Counted from the stretch's first letter, positions 41,116-54,480 are shown. The stretch: 64,000 bases of DNA from Atherix ibis (GCA_958298945.1 OY282605.1:27444811-27508810), one strand, 5' to 3'. The notes: generated from the letters alone by a model not told the origin. A program made the numbers and translations.

Positions 41116-41559
41116 CTTTTAGTTTGTATAATAAAGTACATAAGCTTAACTGTTACATGAGAAAATGCGTTCAGGTCCGATTAAATGTGCAGAATTCTAA
41201 GAGCGGATAAATTTAGAAAAGACTGATTCATGCGAGGCAGGACAGAAATGTAATGCGACCGGCATCGAAGAGAACTTGTGCTGCACGTCTAGAAGAGCCA
41301 CTGTGTACACATATAACCCTTCCTAGATGTGCATCACAAGTTTCAACCTCGTCTAGTGACAATGGGACCTGATAGAGCGTGATAAGTGAAGTTGTGTATT
41401 TGTAGTGCGTTATAAAAAAAATTGAACAGCGGAATTCGGCGCATCATTGTGACGTTAGTGAACCCTCAAGTTTGACATAGTCATGAAAAGACTTTGGAAA
41501 CATTCTTTATTAAAAGTACAAGTTTTTCGGTGTCAGTAATTTTTTTTAAATGCCCAAAA
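41116..41559. other. Unassigned, less AT-rich
   Basis: Mixed composition, with words such as GCGAGGCAGGACAG and CTAGAAGAGCCACTGTG; no frame or family recognised. May be the 5' part of the mariner relic that follows. Confidence 0.35.
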
Positions 41560-41960
41560 AGCAGTAACACGAATCTTGTTTAGGAAGGCCTTCAACATTG
41601 AAAAGTGGTGAAAATGTCGCTTGTGTAAGGGCTCTTGGGGTCGGACAGTCTATTAATATTAAAGTTCTTGAGTAGTTATTGCAAGGCTCACCGCGTCAGA
41701 TCAGACATTGCAATATTACAATGCCTCCTGTCACATGGCCTTTATCATCAACGGGATAAAGGAATACCAGTAGTCCAGCCCCCCTTAGTTGCCCAGCCCC
41801 CGTTGTGTGATTTTTTGTCGCTGCTAAAAAAACACTCGAAAGGACGTTATCTAAAATAGTGTAACAAAGGAGCTAAAGCGTTCCGAAGAGTGGGCTCAAC
41901 GCCTCACTCAAGTGAACTACATTAAAAGGAAATAACATTAATGTTAAAACAAAGATTGTC
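41560..41960 (+). mobile_element. Mariner-type transposase fragments
   Basis: Plus strand: RPSTLKSGENVALVRAL (about 41589-41640), resembling the GRPST...ENV..VR linker before the second HTH of many insect mariners, then, after a deletion of the catalytic core, APLCDFLSLLKKHSKGRYLK (about 41798-41860), the third-Asp block. The right side ends with ATTGTCTCATTACTTTTCTG, similar to mariner termini. Multiple stops. Confidence 0.5.
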
Positions 41961-43985
41961 TCATTACTTTTCTGATACATCACTTATTTAGTAAAAAATT
42001 TTTTGAAAGCGCAGTTAAAACTTTTAAAAACTTCAAAATCTTATGGGAGTGGACACAATTGGGGACAGCGACCGAAACGAATTGCTGGTCACTCGCCGAT
42101 TGAAATCTACTTTTAAGTCGTGCCAACATTTTTTTACAGTTTTTACATGGCAGAATTGTTAAAGTTAAACTCAAAGGCAAGATAATTGCATATAAAATAT
42201 TTAGTGAATTTTGTCAATTTTCTCAGTTCGGAATGTTAGATGCAAATTCTGCGCTGCACCATATTTGATATTCTCATTTCTCTGCGCAGCGGAACTGCTG
42301 CCACAACACGAACTAAAAAGCACAAATAATTTGACACGAATTTGACACGAAAAATTTGACATTTGCTGCCAGAACTAAGTCTAAATTTCAAATAAAAATA
42401 AAATTATAAACTTTATTTCTTCTTACATATTGAAGTTGGCCATGAGCACGGGTCTTAATAACTAAAGTCACGTATTGCCTGTTAGGCTTAATTAAATTAC
42501 TTTCCTTGCCTAAAGTCACGTTTTTTTTAAATTTTTTTTTGTTGCATATTTTAAGTATGCACTCATGACGTTGCAATAAAACTGAATCTTACCCAGCATA
42601 ATATAGTATTTTTCAAATAATCAAATAATATTTTTTGTGTATTATTGGAATTAACTAAACTCATGAACTACGCCATTTAGTTGTCTATGGAAAAATGCTC
42701 CACGCTCAATCGGACTTTTTAAGTCGGACCTTGTTTTGTTTTTTTTTTTGAAATCTTTTTAAATTCCAAATTTTCTTTTTTGTTTTGCTTTAAAATAATC
42801 CTATCAAATTGATAAAAGAATATTTTGATAAAAATTCAAATTAGTAGTCCTTACAGACTAGCCGTCCTAAATTTTTAAAATTTTTTTTTTATAAAGTTAT
42901 TTTTAAGCTACCATTGATGAATATCCAAAAGATTGTATAAAATATATTCATCACAAATGACCAAGTAAAAAAGAAAATATATTTTTAACAAATTTTCTTC
43001 GGGATTTTTTTTCTTAAATGTCACGTGACTTATTTGCTAAGTGACTTTCTAAAAAAAATCGGTATTACCTTAACCGAATATATGATATTCGAATTGAAAA
43101 CTTACTACTTTTAACGGAAAAGAATTAGAAAAATTCTATAATGCCATAAAAGAGTGACACTAGAGTATTTGGAGTCACATGCAAATTCAAAATAATCACT
43201 CACTTAAAAAGTCTTACTTATTCCAAAATTTATTTACAATAATTGGGAATTTATAAATTTCTTATATAAAGTAAGAAATGAAAATTTAAAATCAATAACA
43301 AGTAAAGGTAAATTCTCATTATGGTATAACTAAAATTATATTTGCATAGACGGTCGCTCGACAACGATAATACCAATTAAAAGATATTTCTATACTAATT
43401 GATTCTTTAGTTGCATGGCTTTTATAATACAGTTTTTAATGAGTTGCTTTCCCTTAAAAGGTTACAAATATTTTTTTATTATAAAAATTAAAAAAATTAA
43501 TTTTCTTCATCAAAAAGCATATAATTTTCATTATTAATTAAGAAAGCAATTTTGAAACTGTACCCCAAAAATATAAATAAAATATAAAATAAATTTCATA
43601 AAATTAAATATGTTAATTTTCTTAATGATTCACTATTTATTTGATAGTAAACAAAAAAAATGGAAAATTGTATAAAAAATGGTATAATACACGTATCACA
43701 CCGAAATGCGGAAATGAACTTATTGACATCGTTCGATTTGATTAAAAGAAAAAAATTATACGAAAAGGTGTGTCTTTTATAATAAAAAAAAACATCTTAT
43801 CCAGGAACCGCCACTTATTGAAAATGATTACAAATTCCTTACATAATTTCCACATACAAACAAAAAAATGTGTTAATAAATTCATTCCGGTCACAAATTA
43901 TGTAATTTAAATAATTATAAAGAAAAGAAAAACAATTTTGTAAAAATATTATCACAAATTTATATACAATTAAAATTATGTCTGC
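41961..43985. other. Unassigned spacer
   Basis: Mostly AT-rich. A more mixed patch at 42020-42400 shows a direct repeat of TTTGACACGAA and no recognisable product. Confidence 0.45.
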
Positions 43986-45712
43986 ATCTGCAATTAAAAT
44001 TGAAATAAGTTTGGCAATAATTTCTAAGATTATTGGTAATTTTTGTATTTTCCTATAAAATTATGGAAAATTTTTTAATACTCTATTGAATCGATAATGG
44101 TTTTTTGGTATAATTTTTATAGAAAATTGGGTATTTTTATGGAAATATGATCCTTAAATTATTTTAAAGGTACAAAAACAAAATTAAGAAATTTGCAATA
44201 TTGTTTAAAAAAAAAATTGTTATAATTATTTTTGGGGATTTTTTTAGAATAATTCACATTTTTTATAGTAAAATTTTCTTTGATTTAAAAAAATTCCTTT
44301 TAAACAATATTGCCTGAGGTTTATAGGAGAAATTTTTAAACTTTTATTTAAATTAAATAATTGAAATATGAAATGAGTTGACAATAATTTCTAAGATTTA
44401 TGGTAAGTTTTGTATTTTCCTATAAAATTATGGTAAATTTTAAAAATTACATATTTTATTGAATTAATAATGGTTTTTTGTATTATTTATTAAAGCAAAT
44501 CGGTTATTTTTATAGCTTTGCATATTTTAAAGGTACAACAACGAAACTAAGAAATTTCTAATATTGAGTAAAAAAAATTATTTTTGGGGATTTTTTTAGA
44601 ATAATTCACATTTTTTATAGTAAAATTTTCTTTGATTTAAAAGAATCCCTTTTAAACAATATTGCCTGAAGTTTATAGGAGAAATTTTTAAACTTTTATT
44701 TAAATTAAATTATTGAAATATGAAATGAGTTGACAATAATTTCTAAGATTTATGGTAAGTTTTGTATTTTCCTATAAAATTATGGAAAATATTAAAAATT
44801 ACATATTTTATTGAATTAATAATGGTTTTTTGTATTATTTATTAAAGTAAATCGGTTATTTTTATAGCTTTGCATATTTTAAAGGTACAACAACGAAACT
44901 AAGAAATTTCTAATATTGAGTAAAAAAAATTATTTTTGGGATTTTATTGAACAAGTTGCCTTTTTTATGGTAAAATTTACTTTTATACAAAAAATTTCCT
45001 CTTAAACAATATTGCCTGAGCTTTATAGGAGAAATTTTTTAACTAATATTTCGATTGAATAATTGAAAAATGAAATAAGTTGGCAATAATTTCTAAGATT
45101 ATTGTTAATTTTTCTATTTTCGTATAAAATTATGGAAATTTTTTTAATACCTTATTGAATCGATAATGGTTTTTTGGTATAATTTTTACAGAAAATTGGG
45201 TATTTTCATGAAAATATGATCCTTAAATTATTTTAAAGGTACAAAAACAAAATTAAGAAATTTGCAATATTGTTTAAAAAAAAAATTGTAATAATTATTT
45301 TTGGGGATTTTTTTAGAATAATTCACATTTTTTATAGTAAAATTTTCTTTGAATTAAAAAAATTCCTTTTAAACAATATTGCCTGAGGTTTATAGGAGAA
45401 ATTTTTAAACTTTTATTTAAATTAAATAATTGAAATATGAAATAAGTTGGCAATAATTTCTAAGATTTATAATAGTTTTTATATTTTCCTATAAAATTAT
45501 GGAAAATTTTAAAAATTACATATTTTATTGAATTGATAATGGTTCTTTGCTGTTATTTTTACAATATTTTTGGGGTTTTATTGAAATTTGCAATATTTTT
45601 GCGGTTTTATTGAACAATTTGAATTTTTTATGGCAAAATTTTTTTTTATACAAAAAAATTCTTTTTAAACTATATTGCCTGAGTTTTATAGGAGATATTT
45701 TTAAATTTATAT
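43986..45712. repeat. 350-367 bp AT-rich tandem repeat, about 4.7 units
   Basis: The word CAATAATTTCTAAGATT starts at 44015, 44382, 44734, 45084 and 45451, giving periods of 367, 352, 350 and 367. Each unit carries CCTATAAAATTATGG, AAACAATATTGCCTGAG and TTTATAGGAGA. Longer units (1 and 4) share a segment (AATTGGGTATTTT) absent in units 2 and 3. The last unit is cut by a mariner. Confidence 0.92.
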
Positions 45713-45713
45713 T

Positions 45714-46318
45714 AGTTAGTCGAAAAAGTTCGTGGGTTTTGCGACAAATTGTGTTAAAAGTAAATAACTCAGTAAGGATTAGTCGGATTGTAACAGCACT
45801 TAAAGCTTTTTGTAGCGCAAAATTTTATTGAAATCGGTTTAGTGTATCTAAATTAAAAAATGGACCAGAATAAAGTGAATATTCGCTATATTTTATAATG
45901 TCAGCTCGACTAAGGCAACCACGCATTGCAGGATTATGAAAATATTTGTGGGGTTTATGGTAAAGATGCTGTATTAAAATTAGCGGCACGCAAATGATGC
46001 GCTCGCTCTTCTTCTGGATATTTCGATGTCAAAGATGAGCCCCGTTCTGGTCGGTGAATTACCGAAAAAAGTGAGAAATTCTCTTGGAAAATTGAGCATA
46101 GCTTACGAATTAAGCAATCATCATCAAACCGTTTTACACCATTTGGGAAAGGCTGTGCCTCATGAATTGAGTGTGTAAAACAAGATGGACCGACTTAATA
46201 TCTGCTATGCATTGCTGAAGCGCAATGAAATCGAGCTGTTTCTGACTGGCGATGAAAAATGGATAAAATACGATAATATGGTTCAAAACAGATTATGGAA
46301 ATGGGGAGATTAACGATC
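45714..46318 (+). mobile_element. Mariner (briggsae-like), 5' part, decayed
   Basis: Left terminus TTAGTCGAAAAAGTTCGTGG next to the satellite. Transposase scraps: DQNKVNIRYIL (about 45863), ICGVYGKDAV (about 45942-45970), GYFDVKDEPRSGR (about 46017-46055), LGKAVPHELSV (about 46146-46178), MDRLNICYALLKRNEIELF then TGDEKWIKYDN (about 46182-46277) with the first catalytic Asp. It stops after NRLWKWGD; the two other Asp blocks and right end are missing. A short fragment resembling its left end recurs near 54484. Confidence 0.8.
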
Positions 46319-46329
46319 ACGAACAATTA

Positions 46330-46800
46330 TAAAACCATACAAATGGCCTGCGCATTCTAGAAGGTGTCATACGGGGCCATTTGTTTTGTGGTCGGAATGC
46401 TACAGATCGAAATACTAGCAGATGCAACAGAGACTCTGTGGCGAAGGAAAGAAATGAATCCAAAAGCAGGTGGCTAAATCGTTTGGACAAAGCCCCGATG
46501 GCAGATGGACTCACCGTCTCATCTCGGCGGTAGATCCGTGGAAAGCTCGACGACATGGTGGTGTTGGCTATTACCTATTCCAATTTTTGACGGGACACGG
46601 ATGTTTTTGAGCTTACCAATATGCCCCTCTTGTGACAGGATGGTAGAGAGCGTGGAGCACCCGATTCAGTGTGGAAAGAGAAGAGGCACCGACGTAAGCT
46701 GGCAGAATTTCTAGGCCCTGGTATTGGACTCGAAGACGGCTTGGGAGGGTGTCGAAGTCCTTCTGATAAAAGTCCTTAAAAGACTCCATCTGGGTGAGCA
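46330..46800 (+). mobile_element. LINE (non-LTR) ORF2 C-terminal fragment
   Basis: Plus strand reads GRWTHRLISAVDPWKARRHG (about 46501-46558) and GYYLFQFLTGHGCF (about 46566-46610), a TGA, then after a frame change CPSCDRMVESVEHPIQCGKR (about 46626-46685). This is the layout of the C-terminal region of R1/I-type LINE proteins: TGHGCF followed by a CPSC...EH..(F)xC zinc-knuckle (C-x2-C...H...C). No RT or endonuclease part is present. Directly follows the truncated mariner. Confidence 0.75.
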
Positions 46801-48758
46801 TGAACAAAAACGTTAATTTGCTCCTTACTACAAAAAAAAATACAACGCGCATCTAACCGAATGTTCGCACCAATGCAGATTTGACGAATTTGGACTTAGA
46901 ATAATATTACAAAAAATGGTCTTGAACCGGCCTAGCTGTACTACTTGAATATGTAAGTGTGTTCGGTTTTTTTTTAAATCTTTTTGGATATTTTCAACAT
47001 ATTAGAACTCAAAAATGACTGGTTCGTCCGCTGAAACAATATGTTCCTAGAGTAGATTTGCGTGGAAAATCTGAAAATTCAAAAAGTAAAAACCAGACAA
47101 TATCTCCTATAATTGCTGACAAAGAGCACATTTAAACATTCTCTTAGCTGCTTTTATCAGCCATTGAACAAGGTGTCATACTCTTTATAGAAAATATTTA
47201 AGTGTTCCAAATACAAGTTAATCTTCTCGAAGATTTTTAAACGAGTTCAAGAACAAACCATTAAATATGTCGATTTAAAAACCAAGTGACTTATGCCAAT
47301 TTAAAAATAAATAGCTCAACGGCTCAATTATCAATAATAATCTTGGGAATATTACTTGTGTTGGCAGAAATTTTAATTTAACATCTTAGAAATTATTGCG
47401 ATCTTGCGAAAGAAAACTTGTTCATTAAAAGAATCTTTTATTCAGACTTGATTTTAAAAGACAAAAAATTAATAATGAAAATTACAAAATTGGCAAAGTA
47501 TAATTAATTATTACAGAAAATTTATTTTTAAATTAAAACATTAAAAATTCCAAAGCCCTTTTTTATTAGTCCAAAGTGATCAACTTGAGTAACAAAGTCT
47601 ATCGTTTTGTCTGCCCACGAAACAGTGTATTCAGAGCGGATATGATCCACTTCAAAATGGGTTCTGATAACATTTTATGAGAGCAATTGTAATGGAATAC
47701 AACAACAAAAAATAATAGAGAATCCGGATATCCCCTTTGATAGTATTTGTACACGATGATTTTATGAAAATTGGACCATCTGCAGACTGGCTCTTAATGC
47801 ATTAAGTTTTTAGGGTCTTAGTGGCATTTTAGAATTGTGAAAATTACTCAATCCAAATCTTGGGAAATTATTTTATAAGAAATATTTCTGATAGTTGATA
47901 ATGGCAAAAAATGAGAAAATTATTTTGATTTGAAGTCATTTAATCATAGTTGTAAGTAGTGGAATATTTTCGAATTTACAAAGCTGCTTTCGATTTAGAA
48001 GTCGCTGTTGTCCATTAATGACTATAAAGACTATTATCATCAGTACCCCTGCAAGGTCTATTAGAGATTAATGTATGCCAATGATTAGCCATATTTGGCT
48101 TGGTTTGCAATTCGAAAATCTCAATTGAATATTAAATTAATGACTAGCGTTTTTTTTCTCGTGTAGATGCTTAGGGGAATAAGAAAGAAACTGAATTCAT
48201 GCCCGAAAAGACGGGCGTAACTTCGTGCAATCATAAAAATGCATTCGAGCACAACTTTTTGAAATTTTTACCAAAGGGACTGGTCGATGTTCCGATGGTC
48301 CAATGCACTCGTTATTCACGTTGAGAGGGCATTGAACAAAACCAGATTAAGTTTGTGGTGGTATGGTCTTCTTTGAGAGGGTCGACCAGTTTGATGATAT
48401 TTCCATTGCGGATCAGTTCATATTCCCATTCCAAAGACGGTGGGGCAAACGTATCAGCTCTCATCAAAACGGTTGTTAACCTTAACGCTCAGCTGACTTT
48501 AAGAATAGCTCCTACAATTGTCTCGAGACTGTTTAGTGATAAAAGTAGGCGAAATATATTGTCTTGAAAAAGAAGGTGAATTATGGATGAACATCATTTT
48601 AAGTTATTCAATTTTTTTTTTGCATATAGTTTTCTCTTCCATAAATGTGGGAGAGAATTTATTAAAAAAACCTCTTTTTTTATGTATAGTGAATAGGTTT
48701 TTTTTTAATCAAATATAGTAATTTTTTTCCTCACTAATTTAATGATGGTAAGTCTCAA
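46801..48758. other. Unassigned spacer
   Basis: About 2 kb of moderately AT-rich sequence. Open segment near 48355-48565 (about 70 codons) has no recognised domain and no splice context, so I do not call it. Confidence 0.4.
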
Positions 48759-50139
48759 TAAAGGGGGTTATCCAATTTGTGTAAAGGAAAGTAAAATTAA
48801 ATAAAATATATTTTAAAGTCGAAATTTGTTGTGTTGTATAGCTTGTGGTGTTGTCTTATTGAAATTGAAATCTTTAAGTTTATATATTGTAAAAAAAATT
48901 AGTTATGAAATGATCATAGCGATCAGAATTAACAGTAAGGGTCTCTTCTTTTTTGTTCAGACCAAAACTCACACCAGAAAGTCACTTTTCGCTGATACAA
49001 TGGCTCAGCCTCGGTCATTTCGGAACCCGAAATAGGGTAATTTTCAGAATACACGAAATATGATAATTTTGCTTATTAACACATCATTTATGGAAAGAAG
49101 AACGAAATTTTGTTTGAAAAATCGGTACGGCAGAATCACATTTTTTTAGGAACTTTCTGGAATTTTTATGACATTTTTTTGCAGTTGAAGCGCAATGAAA
49201 TCGAGCCATTTCTGACAGGCGATAAAAAATGGATAAAATACGAGAATATGTTGAAAAATCACTACGGCAGAATCACATTTTTTTAGGAACTTTCTGCAAT
49301 TTCAACGACATTTTTTTTTGTAGTTGAAGCGCAATGAAATCGAGCCATTTCTGACGGGCGATGAAAAATGAATAAAATACGAGAATATGTTTGAAAAATC
49401 GCTACGGCAGAATCACATTTTTTTAGGAACTTTCTGCAATTTTACCGACATTTTTTTTTGCAGTTGAAGCGCAATGCAATCGAGCAATTTCTGAGAGGCG
49501 ATGAAAAATGGTTAAAACACGAGAATATGTTTGAAAAATCGGTACGGCAGAATCACATTTTTTTAGGAACTTTCTGCAATTTTAACGACATTTTTTTTGC
49601 AGTTGAAGCGCAATGAAATCGAGCCATTTCTGACAGGCGATGAAAAATGGTTAAAACACGAGAATATGTTTGAAAAATCGGTACGGCAGAATCACATTTT
49701 TTTAGGAACTTTCTGCAATTTTAATGACATTTTTTTTGCAGTTGAAGCGCAATGACATCGAGCCATTTCTGACAGGCGATGAAAAATGGATAAAATACGG
49801 GAATATGTTTGAAAAATCGTTACGGCAGAATCACTTTCTGCAATTTTTACGACATTTTTTTTGCAGTTGAAGCGCAATGAAATTGAGCCATTTCTGACAG
49901 GCGATGAAAAATGGTTAAAACACGAGAATATGTTTGAAAAATCGCTACGGCAGAATCACATTTTTTTAGGAGCTTTCTGCAGTTTTAGCGACATTTTTTT
50001 GTAGTTAAACGGTCTGCAACATAAAATGGCAAGCCTTATCCTAAAAAACGGCTACTTTGGAGGAGTTTTTTATTTCACACCTGTCAACTGACAGGGCTGT
50101 ACTTTTTCTCAGAATTATAAAATGGATGATCGTTAATAC
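48759..50139 (-). mobile_element. DD41D (rosa-like) relic, copy 7, carrying a tandem array
   Basis: Ends: GGGTTATCCAATTTGTGTAA.GGAAAGTAA at left; at right CTGTCAACTGACAGGGCTGTACTTTTT followed by AAAATGGATGATC. On the minus strand the ETVTIN/FW-QNAHQK region is recognisable near 48990-48930. Between 49105 and 50012 the interior is replaced by a tandem array (next entry). Confidence 0.8.
49105..50012. repeat. 139-bp tandem array of mixed mariner/DD41D sequence, about 6.5 units
   Basis: The start word AGTTGAAGCGCAATG lies at 49183, 49322, 49462, 49601, 49740 and 49865 (periods 139, 140, 139, 139, 125), with a terminal AGTTAAACGG at 50003. About 70 bp of each unit match the mariner at 46.2 kb, including codons for LKRNEIE and TGDEKW, the first catalytic motif. 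The rest (CGGCAGAATCACATTTTTTT...TTTTTTTGCAG) is DD41D-like or new. The TTTTTTTTGCAG before each coding piece resembles a splice acceptor on the plus strand. Confidence 0.93.
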
Positions 50140-51869
50140 TTAGATCAGTGATGAGTGCCAAAGCTTAGCTTAGATTATTGGAAAATAAAAACAATTTCTT
50201 TTTTTACTTTAAGTATTTTCTAAAAAGCTTGTGCACAAAGTTTTTTTTTTATAAAATTGGACAACATTTTTTAATTAATAGTTTAAGTTACAATAACAAC
50301 CGAGGCAAGGCGGTATTCGTTAGTTGATTTTTTTTTGGGGGGGGGGTTTCAATAACAAATCATCGAATATTAAAATTTTTTTATTCAATTAATTCAGCCT
50401 ATTTCGGGGTAGAAAATGCTTTTATTATAAAAGGAAATTCTAATGAGGCTTAATTAAAAACTATTTTCTAAAAAGTTGTGGTTAAATGAAGTTTTTGAAT
50501 AAAGAAATTAAGTTATTATCTGCCAGTAATTTGTTCTAAATAAAATTTACACACATTCATTCAGTTCTATATATTTTTTTCTTTTGATTTTTAATAAATC
50601 AATCATTCCATCGATAATCAATCAATCTGCAGGCAATCTATCAATACTAGCAGTTAGGAAAATTATCAATTTTAACACCAAAAAATACCGCGTGTATTGT
50701 GTCAATTATGATACGTAAAAGTAGGTTGTACATTTCTTAAAAGAAAAATTTAAACCAAAAAAACCAACTAAACAATGCTAATAATTGGATTATACATACA
50801 CATACACGCATATTTGTGTATATAAAAGAAATTGTTTTTGAAGAAAATTTTCTCTAATTTGTTGATTTTTATAAAGTAAAAATTCTTTAACGACAACGAA
50901 TAAAGTAGGTTTTAAGTGAAAGAAGTGCAAAGCTAAATTTGGAACATTAAAAATTTCATGTCGTTGCTACTTAATAAGATATTAGTTTTCGAAAAATTTA
51001 GATAAAAAGTACTTTTCAACAAAAAAAAAAGAAGAAAAAAATATTCCGTGGTAAATATTAACGATAAACGCCGTCTTCTTTATTGTGTTAATGATTACAT
51101 AAATAATAAATGCTGTTTTTCTCATCTTTTCATATGATTAATTTGCAATTTTTTAGATTAAATTATAATATGTATGCTAATAGAATTGTATAAAAACAAT
51201 TTAATGTTAATAATTAACAGAATATTTTATGCGTATTAAAAAAAACAAATAGAAGAAACAACAAAAAAACATATATTTTTTACTGTAAAAAATCGTTCGA
51301 ATTATTGTAAAATAATATTAATTTGCTTAATTAGAAAGTAGTTCTTTTTTTCAATATTCAATTTTAACACTTTCCGAAGAAGTTATATTTTTAAATAATT
51401 TTTTTTTTAACTAAGAAAATTATATTTTCAATAAAATTTGATTCGAAAGTAAATAAATCCTTTTACAAGATTTAATAGTAATTAATAAATATGAATAAAT
51501 AAAAATTTTATATCTTTTATATGACGATACTAAAATTAGAATGTGTATAAAATTGATAATTGATAATAATTTGAAATTTTGTTTTTTCGGTTTTTAATAA
51601 TTTCCATGCTGAGAAAGTTCAACCCAAAAAAAATTTCTTTTCTTAATTTACAATTAACATATTATAAATAAAAGTTCACCTTTCTTTTGTAATGGATTTA
51701 GATTGTTTGAAAATTAATGTTAAAATTTAAAGTAAAAATTATTTTAATAATTTCAACAAAAATATTACTTTTCAACAGTTATCAGTAAGGAGAAGAGTTT
51801 TTTTTTGTAATTTTTTGTAAACAAATTTACAGAATAGAAACATTAAAACCGATTATAAAAATATAGTCA
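50140..51869. other. AT-rich spacer
   Basis: Includes a run of nine G at about 50338. Otherwise no structure recognised. Confidence 0.45.
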
Positions 51870-53830
51870 CAATTTCATAATATTTTTATATTTTCAATTG
51901 AAAATCAAATTAAAATTCGTTAAAAATCCTAACACACAAAGAACGATTATTGTCGACAGTCCCACTTTAACGTGCAAATCTTCACTGTAACGTACGCAAT
52001 TGCATCCAAAAAGTCAATAAATAAACTAGTCATAATTTTTTTATTTTTAATTGAAAATCAAATTGAAATTCGTTAAAAATACTAACACACTTTGAAAATA
52101 ACGTATTTGAACTTGTCATATTTGAACTTTCAAATTAAAATTCGTTAAAAATCCTAACGCATATATGCGCGTGCAAATCTTCACTGCAACGTACGCAATT
52201 GCGTTCAAAACTCAATAAAATTATAAGCCATTAATTTTTTTTAATTGAATTCATGTCAAAATTCGTTAAAGAAAAATTATTTTTTTTTTCAAAAATAACG
52301 TAACGCACAAAGGAAAGAAAACTGAAACTTTTGCAAAAATCACGTCACGCACGCATAGAATCATTTACATCTGCGCGTGCAAATCTTTACTACAATGTGA
52401 CCAACTGCGTCAAAAATATTGTCAATAAAATTAGTAGCCATAATTTTTTTTGTTCTTTTTTTTAAAATAAAATTAAAATTCGGTAAAAAGAGGTCTACTG
52501 TGCGTCGAAAAGACCGTCTCACTCACCACTGTGCGTACAAATCTCCACTGCAAAATGTGCAAGAGAATCATTTACATCTGCGCGTTCAAATCTTCATTAC
52601 ATAGTGCTCAAGTGCGTCAAAAATATTATCAAAAAATGGTCAATAAAATTAGCAGGCATAATTTGTTGTTGTTTTTATTTGAAAATCAAATTAAAATTTG
52701 GTAAAAAAGGTAGAAAAGACCGAATTTCTCATCACTGTGCGTACAAATTTTCTTGTAAAATGCGAAACTGCGTCAAAAATATTTTTAAACTATAATCAGT
52801 AAAATTAAAAGTAATAAAAATAAAATTTGTTGAAATTTTTTTCTGTGCGTTGATAAAAAGCATCGCTTTTTTGGGCGGTTTGGGAAAGTAAAAAAACTGC
52901 ACCTTTTCGAGAAAAAAACGTCATGCACGTAGAGAATCATTTACATCTGTGCATGCAAATCTTCACTATAATGTGACCAACTGCGTCAAAAATATTGTCA
53001 AAAAATCGGCAATAAAATTAGTGAACATTTTTTTTGTTTTTTTTTTGATAAACAAATTAAAATTCGGTAAAAAAAAGGTCCACTTTGCGTCGAAAAGACC
53101 GTCTCCCTCACCACTGTGCGTGCAAATCTTCACTATAAAATGCGCAACTGCGTCAAAAATATTCTTAAAATATAATCACTCAAATATGAAGTAGTAAAAA
53201 TAAAAGTTTTTTTTTATTTGAAAAAAAAAAAAATTTGTTAAACTTTTTTTCCCTGCATTGAAAAAAAGCGTCGCATTTTTCGCGGTTTGGAAAAGTAAAA
53301 AAACTGAAACTTTTCGAAAAATAACGTCACGCACGCAGAGAATCATTTTCATCTGCGCGTTCAAATCTTCATTAGATAATGCTCAAGTGCGTCAAATATA
53401 ATGTCAATAAATTGTCAATAAAATTAACAGCCATAATTTTTTTTATTTTTATTTAATAATCAAATTAAAATTCGGTAAAAAAAAGGTCCACTTTGCGTCG
53501 AAAAGACCGTCTGCCTCACCACTGTGCGTACAAATCTTCACTGTATGTTAAAATACGCAATTGCGTCAAAAATATTCTTAAAATATAATCAGTAAAATTA
53601 GAGGTAGTAAAAATAAAAGTTTTTTCTTTAATTGAAAAGAAAAATTTAAATTTGTTAAAAAAATTTCCGTGCGTTGAAAAGAACATGTTGCAAACGCTTA
53701 CGATTGCGGGAAGTCTCACCGCAACTTCTCATAAATAACGTGACGCACTCAGAGTGTCGCTCATATCGGTGCGTGCAAATCTTAACTAGACCGTGCGCAA
53801 CTGCGCTGAAAGCCTTTTAGCGATAGGGAA
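51870..53830. repeat. CpG-containing two-part satellite
   Basis: At least eleven occurrences of a core GTGCG(T/C)(G/A)CAAATCTTCACT followed by a (G/A)CGCAA(C/T)TGCGTC word. Spacing alternates roughly 168 and 238 bp from 52.9 kb on, so the larger period is about 406-415 bp (52950, 53356, 53771; and 53118, 53525). One half contains AACGTCACGCACGCAGAG and CATTTACATCTGCGCG; the other contains GTCGAAAAGACCGTCT and CACCACTGTGCG. The left units (51.97, 52.17 kb) are simpler. Short ORFs across it are incidental. Confidence 0.9.
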
Positions 53831-54480
53831 CGTGCGTGAAATGGAGTTTAGTGGTAGGGAACGTTCCGTTAACTGTAATAATTGCCGGAATACTTTGGAA
53901 TTATTGCAAAATATTTGAATTTTTCTTTTTAGAGTTTTTTTCTTAATATTTCAATAAATTCAAAATAATTTAATTATTTTGCCCTTGCGGTTATTAAAAT
54001 TTATTTTAGAATTTCAATCCAATTCAACTATTAAATATTTATCACGGAAGACGTTTATGTTGTAATAGAAGAATATAAATGTGAAATATTGTTTTAGATT
54101 ACTCGTATATATTGTAAATAAATGTGTATGACTCGATTCTTAATAGATCAATGAAACCGATGAGGTTAATTATGGCATAAAATTTTTTCATAAAATTGAT
54201 AAAGTTCTGTAATTATAATTCTTGCTGAACAATTTGATAATTTTTTCTACTCCTATGAATGGAGCTTATGATTTTTTCTAGTTCTTATAATAATATATAA
54301 ATTTTTTAAACTCAATTTCCACTTTCTGAGTAGGAACGAAGAAGGCCGAGGACTGTCAGTTTGAATATTTTTCTTTAATTGATATTATAAGTAAGTTTTT
54401 ATATTGATAAACTTGAGGCTGTTTTTGTTAGAGCCTTTATCCCCAAAAGCTCAACCCTGAGTTAACATTTCTATTATTTT
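53831..54480. other. AT-rich spacer
   Basis: No recognised feature. Confidence 0.45.

Noticed and set aside
49105..50012. CRISPR array
   Set aside because: The 139-bp units repeat head to tail without unique spacers, in an insect genome and with transposon homology.
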